This document shows, in pieces, positions 1-7,833 of a DNA stretch of 64,000 bases. How positions within the stretch are numbered: position 1 is the first letter of the stretch; the number at the start of each line of letters is the position of its first letter. This stretch comes from Methanospirillum stamsii (GTDB lineage Archaea > Halobacteriota > Methanomicrobia > Methanomicrobiales > Methanospirillaceae). The DNA is taken from NCBI RefSeq assembly GCF_003173335.1, contig NZ_QGMZ01000010.1, forward strand, positions 14,974-78,973, given 5' to 3'. The position numbers and the translations under genes were made by a program. The notes below the pieces were generated by a model. The model ran no database searches, had not been told where the DNA came from, and saw only the letters and a list, made by a program, of their open reading frames with translations.

Positions 1-22
1 TCCCGGTCAGCGCATAATTCAT
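1..22 (-). CDS. Start of a leftward gene, truncated by window edge
   Basis: Only seven codons are visible, reading MNYALTG from an ATG at 20-22 on the minus strand. A GGAGACG sequence (33-39, minus strand) lies about ten bases upstream and could be its ribosome binding site. Nothing can be said about function. The call rests on the ribosome site and the lack of any other explanation for it. Confidence 0.4.
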
Positions 23-39
23 TTTTCGTATACGTCTCC

Positions 40-564
40 TTTTTTTTATTATTGCCCCCTTATAAGAACCAGATTACAGTTCACTGATTATTAACATCCC
101 AGGTAAATTAATCGAAATCAGTGTTTGGGTTACAAAAATTTGCACACAACACTATGAGTATGGTAATGACTGTTTTTTAGAGATTTTAAACCCAGATTGT
201 AGGATAAAAAAGCCAAGGTATACAGAGGGGTCCGAAGAGTACCCGCCACTCGGTTATCATTCAGAGAAAAAATTCGCTACATTGAGGGAGGAGTATTTAA
301 ACCAACGCGATTTTTCATGACCCGGAAGAATTGAAATAGTGACAGAGTATATAAGCATCTCCCGCGATGTGAGGCCCGGAAGAATATATAAATGAGGTAT
401 CCTCTAATGTGTTGACATGATTAGAGAGACAGGCAGGAAATGATGCTTTCCGATTTTAGAGAGTTTTGAGTATTATTCAATACCGGGGGTTTTAGATATA
501 ACTGGACTATCAGTGAGAATAATAACAGGGAAATCGCCGGAAAAAAGTTGTTAAAAATTAATTA
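40..564. other. Gene-free stretch with repeated promoter-like modules
   Basis: No credible open frame was seen on either strand in these 525 bases. The stretch is AT-rich and holds several TATA-like elements: TATTTAAA near 293-300, TATATAA at 348-354 and TATATAAAT at 385-393 (a perfect TTTATATA on the minus strand). The last two each follow a copy of the 11-base direct repeat CCCGGAAGAAT (321-331 and 375-385). A short hairpin GGAAA-TGATGC-TTTCC is at 436-451. It probably carries the promoter of the leftward gene at the edge, and possibly a small RNA; this is inference. Confidence 0.4.
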
Positions 565-1137
565 TTAATATGCACACTCAACTTTGCCTTCGAGGACCTT
601 TCCCTTGCAACAGGACTCTGTCTTCGGGTTAAAGCAGGAATCTCCACACTTGGTATATCCAAGTCCATCATAGGCTTTTCCAAGACAGCAACTCTGGTTA
701 TTTGGATTATAACACGTATCACCACATTTCCGCCATCCAGAGCCCGGATATATCTGGTTGTTACAACAGGTTTCATTTGTCATATCGTAGCATTTCCCAT
801 TACAAACCCCCCAGAGTAGTCCGTCTCTCGGTTCTCCAAGACAACATGACTGGGTAGTAGGATTGTAAAATGAATCGCCACAGGTAGGAAGACACCGGGT
901 TCCATTCACCGGAACGCCATTGCAACAGACCTGCTTTTCCATATCATAACAGGCGTCCTTACAGGTTCCCCAGTGAAGTCCATCATACACCTGGCCCTGA
1001 CAACATGACTGTTTGGCAGGATCATACGTACTGTCCCCGCAAGGCAGAAAAGTCATATTTGCACCAATAACAGAGACAGATACACCTAAACTAGCAAAAA
1101 GGACCACCCCGATGATCCAGATATGTATTTTTTGCAT
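565..1137 (-). CDS. Secreted Cys-rich repeat protein (galaxin-like repeats)
   Basis: The 190-residue protein has an N-terminal signal peptide or anchor (hydrophobic residues 6-24, likely cut near Ala26). The rest consists of six repeats of about 26 residues, each built on Cys-Gly-Asp-x-x-Tyr-Asn-Pro, then Gln-Ser-Cys-Cys-x-Gly. Odd repeats carry DGL and often WG; even repeats carry CYDM and CCN, so the period may really be a two-repeat unit. The paired cysteines resemble galaxin-type repeats of secreted eukaryotic matrix proteins, a resemblance judged by eye. It should be exported and disulfide-rich or metal-binding at the cell surface or sheath. It is divergent from the DUF1890 gene. No enzyme motif is visible. 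Confidence 0.85.
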   Translation of the reverse strand: MQKIHIWIIGVVLFASLGVSVSVIGANMTFLPCGDSTYDPAKQSCCQGQVYDGLHWGTCKDACYDMEKQVCCNGVPVNGTRCLPTCGDSFYNPTTQSCCLGEPRDGLLWGVCNGKCYDMTNETCCNNQIYPGSGWRKCGDTCYNPNNQSCCLGKAYDGLGYTKCGDSCFNPKTESCCKGKVLEGKVECAY

Positions 1138-1241
1138 ATAGTTTTGTACAGTGTCTTCACATCATGAAGTTTCTTTATCAAAAACAATCGATAGAAAAAA
1201 GTATCTCTTACATACACCCGAATATCATATTGTATATAACG

Positions 1242-1709
1242 ATGCCAGAAGAGAGAGACAGGAAAGTTACGATCCTGGTAATGGGCTGTCCAAAAGTCCC
1301 GGTTCAGACAAGTCTTGTCCTATATCTTGCCCACCGGATGAAAAACGCAGGGTATCAGACCATTATTGCAGGAACTCCTGCAGCAAGACAACTAATCCGT
1401 GTTGCTGACCCGGATGGTCATTATATCATGGAGATGAAAGACCTGGATGCAACCATTGCTGCCCTTGCGGAGGAAAAATTACCAGTAACGAACAGTTTTG
1501 TGTTCGTCCATAACGATGCAGGGATAAGTTATGCTGCAACTATGCAGTCTCTCACAAATAAGCCCGTAACAGCCATCATTTTCGGAGAAGAAGCAGAGCA
1601 GGTAACAAGCGAGATTACCTTTCCCTGCTCAATAATCGCAGACCCTGCAATCCATAACCCCATGCCATTAAAGCGAAAAATTGAGGAGGCAGCACCATGG
1701 GATGCTTAG
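1242..1709 (+). CDS. DUF1890 family protein
   Basis: A 155-residue protein beginning MPEERDRKVTILVMGCP. An upstream in-frame ATG at 1164 would add 26 residues unlike the family, so 1242 is preferred. The sequence has a Rossmann-like alternation of strands and helices with a Gly-Cys-Pro near residue 16. It matches my recollection of the methanogen-specific DUF1890 family, whose biochemical role is not known to me. It is followed with a 13-base overlap by a DUF1894 gene, the usual partner, and then by a riboflavin gene, so the three are probably co-transcribed. Confidence 0.75.
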   Translation: MPEERDRKVTILVMGCPKVPVQTSLVLYLAHRMKNAGYQTIIAGTPAARQLIRVADPDGHYIMEMKDLDATIAALAEEKLPVTNSFVFVHNDAGISYAATMQSLTNKPVTAIIFGEEAEQVTSEITFPCSIIADPAIHNPMPLKRKIEEAAPWDA

Positions 1710-1969
1710 AATCACTTCCCTATGAAGTCGTACTCTCGAAGATATCATTCAGGGAAGCACGTGAATTCCTGGCACGATACCCGGAAAAGTATGACATTGA
1801 ACCCGGATACCGGATGTTTGATATCCACATTGTCGGAGTGCCACCAATCAGGGTTGCTGTTGATGGAGACTCCCTTCTCTTTCCCTTTACAAAACCCTGC
1901 CATGGAACCTTTCTGATCCGGGTCCCAAATGCAACTGATGAAATAGCCCGTCTTCGTTCTCGTGCATAG
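1697..1969 (+). CDS. DUF1894 family protein
   Basis: A 90-residue protein starting MGCLESLPYEVVLSK, overlapping the 3' end of the DUF1890 gene by 13 bases. This indicates translational coupling. It has the length and pattern of the methanogen DUF1894 family. No catalytic motif is evident; function unknown. The constant pairing with DUF1890 suggests the two proteins work together (inference). Confidence 0.75.
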   Translation: MGCLESLPYEVVLSKISFREAREFLARYPEKYDIEPGYRMFDIHIVGVPPIRVAVDGDSLLFPFTKPCHGTFLIRVPNATDEIARLRSRA

Positions 1970-1977
1970 GTGAAAAG

Positions 1978-2652
1978 ATGCGCCCATATGTAATCGTGAA
2001 TGTCGCAGTCAGCGCTGATGGGAAACTTTCCACCCGTGAGCGCAGACAGGTAAAAATATCCGGAAACGTGGACTTTGACCGGGTTGATGAGATAAAAGCC
2101 GGCTGTGATGGAATCATGGTAGGTATTGGAACCGTGCTTGCTGATGACCCGTCACTTACCGTCAAATCCCCTGAACGAATCGCAGAACGGGTAAAACAGG
2201 GCAGACCAGAACACCCGGTCAGAATTGTTGTTGACAGCCAGGCCCGGACACCACCGGATGCAAAAATCCTGCATAAGGGATCTGGAAAAAGAATCATTGT
2301 AATTGCTGAATCAGCCCCTTCAGAGAGAATTACCGCCCTTGCCCCTCATGCAGAACTAATAAAAACCGGCATGTCGCAAGTGGATCTTAAGGATTTAATG
2401 CACAAACTTGCTGAAACCGGCATTAAAAAACTGATGGTTGAAGGTGGCGGGACTCTTATCTGGGGAATGATATCAGCAGGTCTGGTTGATGAATTAATTA
2501 TGTTTGTGGGCAACATAATTATCGGTGGAGAAGATGCACCAACACTTGCCGATGGATTAGGATTTATCCATGAATCTGATTTCCCGGTGCTTGAATTAAC
2601 GAGTGTCAGCCCCATGGAAAAAGGGGTACTTATCCACTGGAAAGTTAAATAG
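1978..2652 (+). CDS. arfC: 2,5-diamino-6-ribosylamino-4(3H)-pyrimidinone 5'-phosphate reductase
   Basis: A 224-residue protein of the RibD C-terminal/RIB7 reductase family. In archaeal riboflavin synthesis this enzyme reduces the ribosyl side chain of the diaminopyrimidinone phosphate to the ribityl form using NAD(P)H. Visible family motifs: VAVSADGKLST near residues 9-19, GIMVGIGTVLADDPSLTV at 45-62, and the nucleotide-binding EGGGTL at 155-160. The length fits the stand-alone archaeal reductase rather than the bacterial deaminase-reductase fusion. It starts eight bases after the DUF1894 stop and ends before a hairpin terminator. Confidence 0.9.
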   Translation: MRPYVIVNVAVSADGKLSTRERRQVKISGNVDFDRVDEIKAGCDGIMVGIGTVLADDPSLTVKSPERIAERVKQGRPEHPVRIVVDSQARTPPDAKILHKGSGKRIIVIAESAPSERITALAPHAELIKTGMSQVDLKDLMHKLAETGIKKLMVEGGGTLIWGMISAGLVDELIMFVGNIIIGGEDAPTLADGLGFIHESDFPVLELTSVSPMEKGVLIHWKVK

Positions 2653-2669
2653 AATCCGCCTAAATGATG

Positions 2670-2695
2670 AAAACCTGAAAATATGCAGGTTTTTT
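2670..2695 (+). terminator. Hairpin terminator after arfC
   Basis: An 8-base-pair inverted repeat AAAACCTG / CAGGTTTT with an 8-base loop is followed by a T run. It lies 17 bases after the stop of the riboflavin reductase gene and before the receiver gene at 2769. Hairpin-plus-T structures are not essential in archaea, but placement and T run support termination here. Confidence 0.55.
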
Positions 2696-2768
2696 GATCT
2701 GGATGAACATCTCGCTGTGCAAATGCGATAGCTTATTGCATCAGAAATGATAACTTTTCGAGGTTGTT

Positions 2769-3137
2769 GTGTCGGATGAAAAAATTTTCATCGTTGAAGA
2801 TAATCCGGTGATTGCGGATCTTATCTCATGGAGGCTTACCGAAATGGGATACACAGTCATAGGTACAGCAGAAGACAGTACCGAAGCACTGGCACGAATT
2901 GATAAACTTATGCCAACCCTGATTCTGATGGATATTAATCTGCCAGGAGAAATGGACGGCATAGAAACAGCTGATGAAATAAATAAAAAATATAAAATCC
3001 CAATCGTCTATATCAGTTCCATTCTTGACACCGACGTCATGGAACGGGCAAAAAAGACAAAACCAAGGGGATATATTGTAAAACCCTTTACCGATAACCA
3101 ACTTAAGGCTACCATTGAAATGGCATTGCAGGGATGA
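2769..3137 (+). CDS. Stand-alone response regulator receiver (CheY-like)
   Basis: A 122-residue single-domain receiver. Acidic residues E10-D11, phospho-acceptor D55 (in LILMDINLPG), Ser83/Ser84 and Lys105 in YIVKPF give a complete phosphorylation site. The start is a GTG preceded by a weak ribosome site. There is no output domain, so it must act through protein contact or as a phosphate relay. It resembles the receiver at the N-terminus of the protein starting at 57242 (both have LMDI and GEMDGI). No kinase is adjacent. The gene ends three bases from the convergent hisH. Confidence 0.88.
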   Translation: MSDEKIFIVEDNPVIADLISWRLTEMGYTVIGTAEDSTEALARIDKLMPTLILMDINLPGEMDGIETADEINKKYKIPIVYISSILDTDVMERAKKTKPRGYIVKPFTDNQLKATIEMALQG

Positions 3138-3140
3138 ACG

Positions 3141-3746
3141 TTACATCGTCCCGATAAAATTCTCTAATATTGCAAGGCCTGTGTTGCCACTTTTTTCCGG
3201 GTGAAACTGAACACCTATTGCAGTTCCATTCCGGATTGATGATGCGAAGGGACATATGTATTCTGTTTGAGTTACACAGTATTCGGCTGTTGTATCTGCC
3301 CAATACGAATGCACGAAATAAACATATGAATCGTCAGGAATCCCGGAAAAAAGGGGATCGTCAGGCTGCGTGAGGTGGATCTGGTTCCACCCCATATGAG
3401 GAATCTTAAAGCCCGGATGATCAGGAAACTTCCGAACCGTTCCAGGGACAAGACCAAGACCTTTATGAAGACCATGTTCTTCGGAAAAATCCATCATCAT
3501 CTGCATCCCAAGACAAATTCCTAAAATTGGAACCTGACCTTCTGATTCAATAAGGACTTTTCCAAGGTCGGCAAGTTTTGTCATCGCTTCATGGAAAGCA
3601 CCGACACCAGGAAGAATGATACCTTCAGCAGATCTGATCTCCTCCAGATTATTGGAAATCAGGACAGAGGCCCCGGCTTTTTCAACAGCTTTACTGACAC
3701 TCCGCATGTTTCCAAGACCATAATCGACGATTACTACTGATTTCAT
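3141..3746 (-). CDS. hisH: Imidazole glycerol phosphate synthase, glutaminase subunit
   Basis: A 201-residue class I glutamine amidotransferase. The nucleophile Cys78 sits in GICLGMQ, with His182 and Glu184 in VQFHPEKS completing the triad. HisH supplies ammonia to HisF, which makes imidazole glycerol phosphate and the purine intermediate AICAR in histidine synthesis. The start overlaps the upstream gene by four bases (ATGA), so the two are translated together. HisF is not in this window. Confidence 0.93.
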   Translation of the reverse strand: MKSVVIVDYGLGNMRSVSKAVEKAGASVLISNNLEEIRSAEGIILPGVGAFHEAMTKLADLGKVLIESEGQVPILGICLGMQMMMDFSEEHGLHKGLGLVPGTVRKFPDHPGFKIPHMGWNQIHLTQPDDPLFSGIPDDSYVYFVHSYWADTTAEYCVTQTEYICPFASSIRNGTAIGVQFHPEKSGNTGLAILENFIGTM

Positions 3747-5134
3747 TCGGCCAGATCTCCGGTTTTTCCTACATCTTCTTCGCTAAACCCGGGCTCAGAT
3801 AACCCGATCGTTTCCTTCCAGGAATTCACTTTTTTATCCCAGGTCTGAAAGAGAGCAGGATGGATTTCTTTAATCCGTTCTAATATCCCTACATCACTTG
3901 CCGGACACATATAGCAACCCATCCGGTCAACACCATGTTCGTACATCGAATTATAGGGTGCTTTTTCCTGGAAGATGTAGAGCCAGACATGAAGCGCGGT
4001 CCAGGTATGAATCGGTGCAAGACAGACCTGGTTTTGTACATATGAATTCCGCCATACCCGGGGATTTTTCATACGCGAGAAAGACTCGTACTTTCTTTGA
4101 CCGATAAAAGAGACGATTTCTCCATGGTTTTTTTCAATATGCTGACGGAGTGGTTCGAGCTTTGAAGTCCTGCAGCACCACCTGTTATCCCTTGCAGGAG
4201 GCCCTTGTATTTCAAAATCACGCCAGAACTCTTCAAGAGTATTAATCCGGACACAAGTGAGATCGTATTTTTTTATGACATCCTGCACATTCTCTTCCGT
4301 TGATGAAAATTCAAGACCCGTGTCAATATAGAGAATCGGAAGTTTACGATATGTCTTCATAACGACAAGAAGAGTTGCAAGGCTGTCCTTTCCCCCCGAA
4401 TACGAGACAGACATCGGAAGGTGCTCATAGGGGCCGATACTGTCGGCAATGAATTTTCCGGAAGCTGCCTCTGTACGGGAGAGAACATCCCGGTTCGCCC
4501 GTATTGCATCATCCCAGTCTGCAGGCCCTGGAACATATGCTGAAGGAACATTCTTTCTGGTTTTTACAACCTGCCCCCGTTCCATTTGGTCTGCCTCTTC
4601 TGCATCCACTCTCGCCCTTCCAACACCGGCACAAATTCCGGAGGGGGTCATCATGAACACCTCGTCACCTTCCCGGACAGATGGATCACAGGAGATAAGA
4701 CCGGGGGCCAGCAGACTTCTCCCTTCCCTGATTGATGAAAGAGCCCCTTCATCAACGATTATAAACCGTTTTTTTGGTACCCCAATCAATGCAGCATCCG
4801 GCCTGGGAAGTGCCTCCCATTGTTTTTTTGCCGGAACATACCGGATTGCACCAACAATTGACCCACCGACGATAATCTCTTCCATCCGGTCAATATCAGG
4901 CACTTTATTAAGCAGTGCAATATATCCCTCAGGAATCAGAGTAATTCCAAACTGCTCTTCATATATACTGTTTACAAATGCAATATCATCCGGGAACGCC
5001 GGTCTTGCATCTCCGGGTGGTGTTACCGGAATGGCACGAGCGGGATTTCCGCAGGAACAAATATCAGCAAGAACTGGTGTGTGGCATGAATCACACCAGT
5101 GAAGGAGAATTCTGCCATGGTAAAGTCCACCCAT
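3743..5134 (-). CDS. PAPS-reductase-like protein with zinc ribbon and PUA domain
   Basis: A 463-residue protein with three parts. The N-terminus has a small Cys cluster (HWCDSCHTP, then CSCG). A middle PUA-like RNA-binding region lies near residues 145-215. The C-terminal half is a PAPS reductase/PP-loop domain with SYSGGKDSLATLL, a WCCRTSKLEPL segment and GCYMCPAS. This layout is known in methanogens, annotated as phosphoadenosine phosphosulfate reductase-like, but true sulfate assimilation is not expected. A PUA domain plus an adenylating PP-loop and paired cysteines suggests RNA sulfur modification; that is inference. It precedes hisH in one operon. Confidence 0.8.
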   Translation of the reverse strand: MGGLYHGRILLHWCDSCHTPVLADICSCGNPARAIPVTPPGDARPAFPDDIAFVNSIYEEQFGITLIPEGYIALLNKVPDIDRMEEIIVGGSIVGAIRYVPAKKQWEALPRPDAALIGVPKKRFIIVDEGALSSIREGRSLLAPGLISCDPSVREGDEVFMMTPSGICAGVGRARVDAEEADQMERGQVVKTRKNVPSAYVPGPADWDDAIRANRDVLSRTEAASGKFIADSIGPYEHLPMSVSYSGGKDSLATLLVVMKTYRKLPILYIDTGLEFSSTEENVQDVIKKYDLTCVRINTLEEFWRDFEIQGPPARDNRWCCRTSKLEPLRQHIEKNHGEIVSFIGQRKYESFSRMKNPRVWRNSYVQNQVCLAPIHTWTALHVWLYIFQEKAPYNSMYEHGVDRMGCYMCPASDVGILERIKEIHPALFQTWDKKVNSWKETIGLSEPGFSEEDVGKTGDLAE

Positions 5135-5350
5135 ATCTTCTTACATGTTTGTGCTATCCCTAGATACTGCTTTGTACTGGTAGCCATGATAACTTACAAA
5201 ACCCGGTTTTTTTATTGAAATAAGAATGCTGATCGAATAAAAAATATTATATGATGAGGATAACCACCTAAAATGATCACGATTTATCATGATATATCGA
5301 GAGGGTTTGGCATTGCATTGCCGATATGATAAACGGGGACCAGTGATAGC
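5135..5350. promoter_or_regulatory. Divergent intergenic region upstream of the mbh operon
   Basis: This 216-base AT-rich gap lies between the leftward PUA-PAPS gene and the rightward mbh operon, and must hold both promoters. A TATA-like AAATATTATATG lies near 5239-5250. Closer to mbhA is an interrupted inverted repeat, TTTATCAT at 5283-5290 and ATGATAAA at 5326-5333, which could bind a regulator of the hydrogenase. The promoter positions are estimates. Confidence 0.4.
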
Positions 5351-5878
5351 ATGATCCCCTTTTTTGTCACTGCGTTTGTGGCTTTTCTGTTTTATCTGGT
5401 GCTGGTTGTCGGATCCGGCTCTGTTCTCTTCTGGTCAACGGAGGAAATCACCGCCGGGGTAATTATTGGTCTTGTAACCGGGATACTATGCAGAAAAATA
5501 TTTTGTAAATCCGAAGACTACCGGATGTTAAATCCGGTCAGACTGATTCAGATCATCTTTTATTTGTGTGGTCCGTTCCTTGTTGAACTCACCAAGGCAA
5601 ATTTCGATGTTGCATACCGGGTAATTACCGGAAGAATCAGACCTGGTATAATCAGACTTCGGTCAGGGATGAAATCTCCCCTCGCGATGACCATGCTTGC
5701 CCATTCAATCACCCTGACACCAGGAACATTAAGTGTGGATGTTGATGAGAAGACACATGACCTCTTCATTCATGTTATCCACCTTGATGAAGGGGTTGAA
5801 AAGAAAGAGGCATTGGAGGCAAAAGAAGTCTTTTCATACATGGACATTCCCAAATGGATCCGGAGGATTGCAGAATGA
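5351..5878 (+). CDS. mbhA: Mbh subunit A, MnhE/MrpE-type antiporter subunit
   Basis: A 175-residue membrane protein of the MrpE family. Two to three hydrophobic segments occupy the first 75 residues, followed by a soluble C-terminal part containing the family-typical SPLAMTMLAHSITLTPGT (about residues 113-130). It is the first gene of the fourteen-gene hydrogenase operon and contributes to the Na+/H+ antiporter module. Its stop overlaps the next start as ATGA. Confidence 0.9.
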   Translation: MIPFFVTAFVAFLFYLVLVVGSGSVLFWSTEEITAGVIIGLVTGILCRKIFCKSEDYRMLNPVRLIQIIFYLCGPFLVELTKANFDVAYRVITGRIRPGIIRLRSGMKSPLAMTMLAHSITLTPGTLSVDVDEKTHDLFIHVIHLDEGVEKKEALEAKEVFSYMDIPKWIRRIAE

Positions 5879-6132
5879 TCGACATTTTTGGTATTACAGC
5901 CCTTCTTGTAATACTCATTGCCTTTGGTGCCCTTGTCAGACTGGTCATCGGGCCTACGGTACCTGACCGGGTTGTGGCTGTTGATACGATAAACACCCTC
6001 ACCGTCGCGGTAATGATTCTTCTGGGTGTTGTATACCAGCAATACATCTTTATTGATGTCGCAATTGTCTATGCCCTGTTGTCCTTTATCTCAACACTCT
6101 ATGTTGCAAAATATATCGGCGGAGAACTCTGA
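5875..6132 (+). CDS. mbhB: Mbh subunit B, MnhF/MrpF-type antiporter subunit
   Basis: An 85-residue protein with three hydrophobic helices, typical of MrpF. The family segment RLVIGPTVPDRVVAVDT is visible near residues 22-38. The ATG at 5875 overlaps the preceding stop and gives the normal family length; a start 21 bases upstream is open but would begin inside mbhA. It belongs to the ion-translocating module. Confidence 0.9.
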   Translation: MIDIFGITALLVILIAFGALVRLVIGPTVPDRVVAVDTINTLTVAVMILLGVVYQQYIFIDVAIVYALLSFISTLYVAKYIGGEL

Positions 6133-6488
6133 TGATCGCAGATACGTTAATACTCATCTTCCTGGCAATCGGACTTGTATTTAATGCTCTGGGAGTCATC
6201 GGCCTCTTACGGTTTCCGGATGTATATACGAGGCTCCATGCATCAACAAAGGCGACAACATTCGGGAGCATATTCCTCTTCCTCGGGGTAGTGGTCTTTG
6301 CTATCTCACAGTACCTGGGAACCAGCGATTCACAATACCTGATGGTCATCACCCATACCATCATTGCTATGTTTGCCCTTGCAATCACCAATGCTGCAGG
6401 ATCTCATGCAATTGCCCGTGCAGCACATAGAAATGGTCAGAAACCACAGCAGGCTGTGGTAGATAAACTAGCGGAGGCAGGCCTGTGA
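6132..6488 (+). CDS. mbhC: Mbh subunit C, MnhG/MrpG-type antiporter subunit
   Basis: A 118-residue protein with three transmembrane segments. It carries the MrpG signature GLLRFPDVYTRLHASTKATT near residues 24-43. The start overlaps the mbhB stop by one base and its end overlaps mbhD by four. It is part of the Na+/H+ antiporter half of the complex. Confidence 0.92.
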   Translation: MIADTLILIFLAIGLVFNALGVIGLLRFPDVYTRLHASTKATTFGSIFLFLGVVVFAISQYLGTSDSQYLMVITHTIIAMFALAITNAAGSHAIARAAHRNGQKPQQAVVDKLAEAGL

Positions 6489-6730
6489 TAGAACTCATTC
6501 ATATTCTGGTCCTTATCGGCCTTGTCATCACTGCGGCACTCATCGTCTGGCAAAAAGACCTTATTGTTGCAGCAGTCACCTTTGCAGCCTTTAGTTTTCT
6601 CCTCTCGATAGAATTCTACATACTTCAGGCCCCGGATGTAGCAATTGCTGAGGCAGCAGTTGGTGCAGGAGTGTCAACTGCTATTTTCATCATTGCAATC
6701 AGGGCCACCCATGACCAGGAGGTAACATAA
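6485..6730 (+). CDS. mbhD: Mbh subunit D (DUF4040-type membrane subunit)
   Basis: An 81-residue hydrophobic protein with about three helices and the conserved stretch APDVAIAEAAVGAGVSTAIF. This matches the DUF4040 segment that in Mrp complexes is fused to the large MrpA subunit, here a free subunit as in Pyrococcus mbhD. It starts with GTG at 6485, overlapping mbhC by four bases; an ATG alternative is absent. Confidence 0.88.
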   Translation: MIELIHILVLIGLVITAALIVWQKDLIVAAVTFAAFSFLLSIEFYILQAPDVAIAEAAVGAGVSTAIFIIAIRATHDQEVT

Positions 6731-6731
6731 C

Positions 6732-7016
6732 ATGAGAACCGTAGTTGCTGGAATTACCCTTGTGGTTCTGGCTGTTGCACTCCTCTATGCTGCGGTTTCC
6801 ATCCCCTTCGGAAACCCGGCAATGTCAGATATGGATGATTATTTCATCACAAACGGACAGGAACAGACCGGTGCGAATAATATTGTAACATCCATCGTGT
6901 TTGATTACCGTGGGTTTGATACCCTTGGTGAAGCATGTGTTCTTTTTACTGCTGTATTCGGGGTTTCAGTTCTTTTCAGACTCCGGAAGAAAGAGGAGGA
7001 CTACGAATATGAGTGA
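6732..7016 (+). CDS. mbhE: Mbh subunit E (MrpA C-terminal-like membrane subunit)
   Basis: A 94-residue protein with an N-terminal helix (about 4-24) and a second near 66-84. The segment NNIVTSIVFDYRGFDTLGE is the hallmark of the MrpA C-terminal/MbhE family. It begins one base after mbhD stops and its end overlaps mbhF by eight bases. It provides part of the antiporter membrane arm. Confidence 0.88.
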   Translation: MRTVVAGITLVVLAVALLYAAVSIPFGNPAMSDMDDYFITNGQEQTGANNIVTSIVFDYRGFDTLGEACVLFTAVFGVSVLFRLRKKEEDYEYE

Positions 7017-7488
7017 CAGTATGAGTAAGATCATCCGGACAACGGCAGATGTCATGTTCATGTTCATCGTGGTCTTCGGTTTTTACATCGTACTCCATGG
7101 ACACCTGACTCCGGGGGGAGGATTTCAGGGAGGTGCGGTAATCGCTACGGGATTTATCCTGCTGATAGTCGCTCACAAACTGGATGATTTTCTCGGATGG
7201 TTCAAAAAGAAAGCATTTCAGAATTTTGAAATGTCCGGCCTTGTCCTCTTTATCGGGACCGCTCTGGCAGCAATACCCCTCGGATACCTCTTCTTCAGGA
7301 ACTTTTTATGTGGAACCGGAGGTCTTTTTGGTCAGGTGGTGCCCTATGGTATCAATCCGGGTTTTCTCAATACCGCCGGAACGATTCCAATCATGAATAT
7401 TGCCGTCGGAATTGAGGTTCTTGGCGGTCTCAGTATTATTATTCTGTATATGACTAGCGGAATTTCAAATCACGAGGAAGGAGAATGA
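7009..7488 (+). CDS. mbhF: Mbh subunit F, MnhB/MrpB-type antiporter subunit
   Basis: A 159-residue protein with four hydrophobic helices and the MrpB motif HGHLTPGGGFQGGAV near residues 29-43. The ATG at 7009 was chosen because AAGAGGAGGA at 6991-7000 lies at the right distance; a longer open frame upstream lies inside mbhE. Its stop overlaps the mbhG start by four bases. Confidence 0.92.
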   Translation: MSDSMSKIIRTTADVMFMFIVVFGFYIVLHGHLTPGGGFQGGAVIATGFILLIVAHKLDDFLGWFKKKAFQNFEMSGLVLFIGTALAAIPLGYLFFRNFLCGTGGLFGQVVPYGINPGFLNTAGTIPIMNIAVGIEVLGGLSIIILYMTSGISNHEEGE

Positions 7489-7829
7489 TAGATAATCTTC
7501 CATTCCTGGTTGTTGCAATAACCATCCTGCTCGGCCTGTATGCCATCCTGCTTCGAAAGGATCTCATCAAGATGATCATGGGGATCTCACTTCTTGAATC
7601 CGGAGTAAACCTCTTTCTGATTGCTCTTGGATACCGGTGGGACAGCATTGCACCAATCTTTACCGGTGCACCTTCCCTTGCCATGGTAATGCCAACCGTT
7701 CAGGCTCTGACACTCACCAGCATCGTTATCGGTGTTGCGACCCTCGCCCTTCTCCTTTCAATGGTGATGATTATCTACCGGTATTATCGCACAACCGACG
7801 TCCGTGAAGTAACAAAACTGCAGGGGTAA
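7485..7829 (+). CDS. mbhG: Mbh subunit G, MnhC/MrpC-type (NuoK-like) subunit
   Basis: A 114-residue, three-helix protein homologous to NuoK/MrpC. The helix with GISLLESGVNLFLIALGY carries the Glu conserved in this family near residue 35, important for ion movement in the relatives. It overlaps mbhF by four bases and precedes mbhH by four. Confidence 0.92.
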   Translation: MIDNLPFLVVAITILLGLYAILLRKDLIKMIMGISLLESGVNLFLIALGYRWDSIAPIFTGAPSLAMVMPTVQALTLTSIVIGVATLALLLSMVMIIYRYYRTTDVREVTKLQG

Positions 7830-7833
7830 ATAA

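Noticed and set aside
4449-5102. 217-residue open frame on the plus strand
   Set aside because: It lies wholly antisense to the PUA-PAPS-reductase gene, which has clear motifs; the product is Ser/Ile/Thr-rich low-information sequence.
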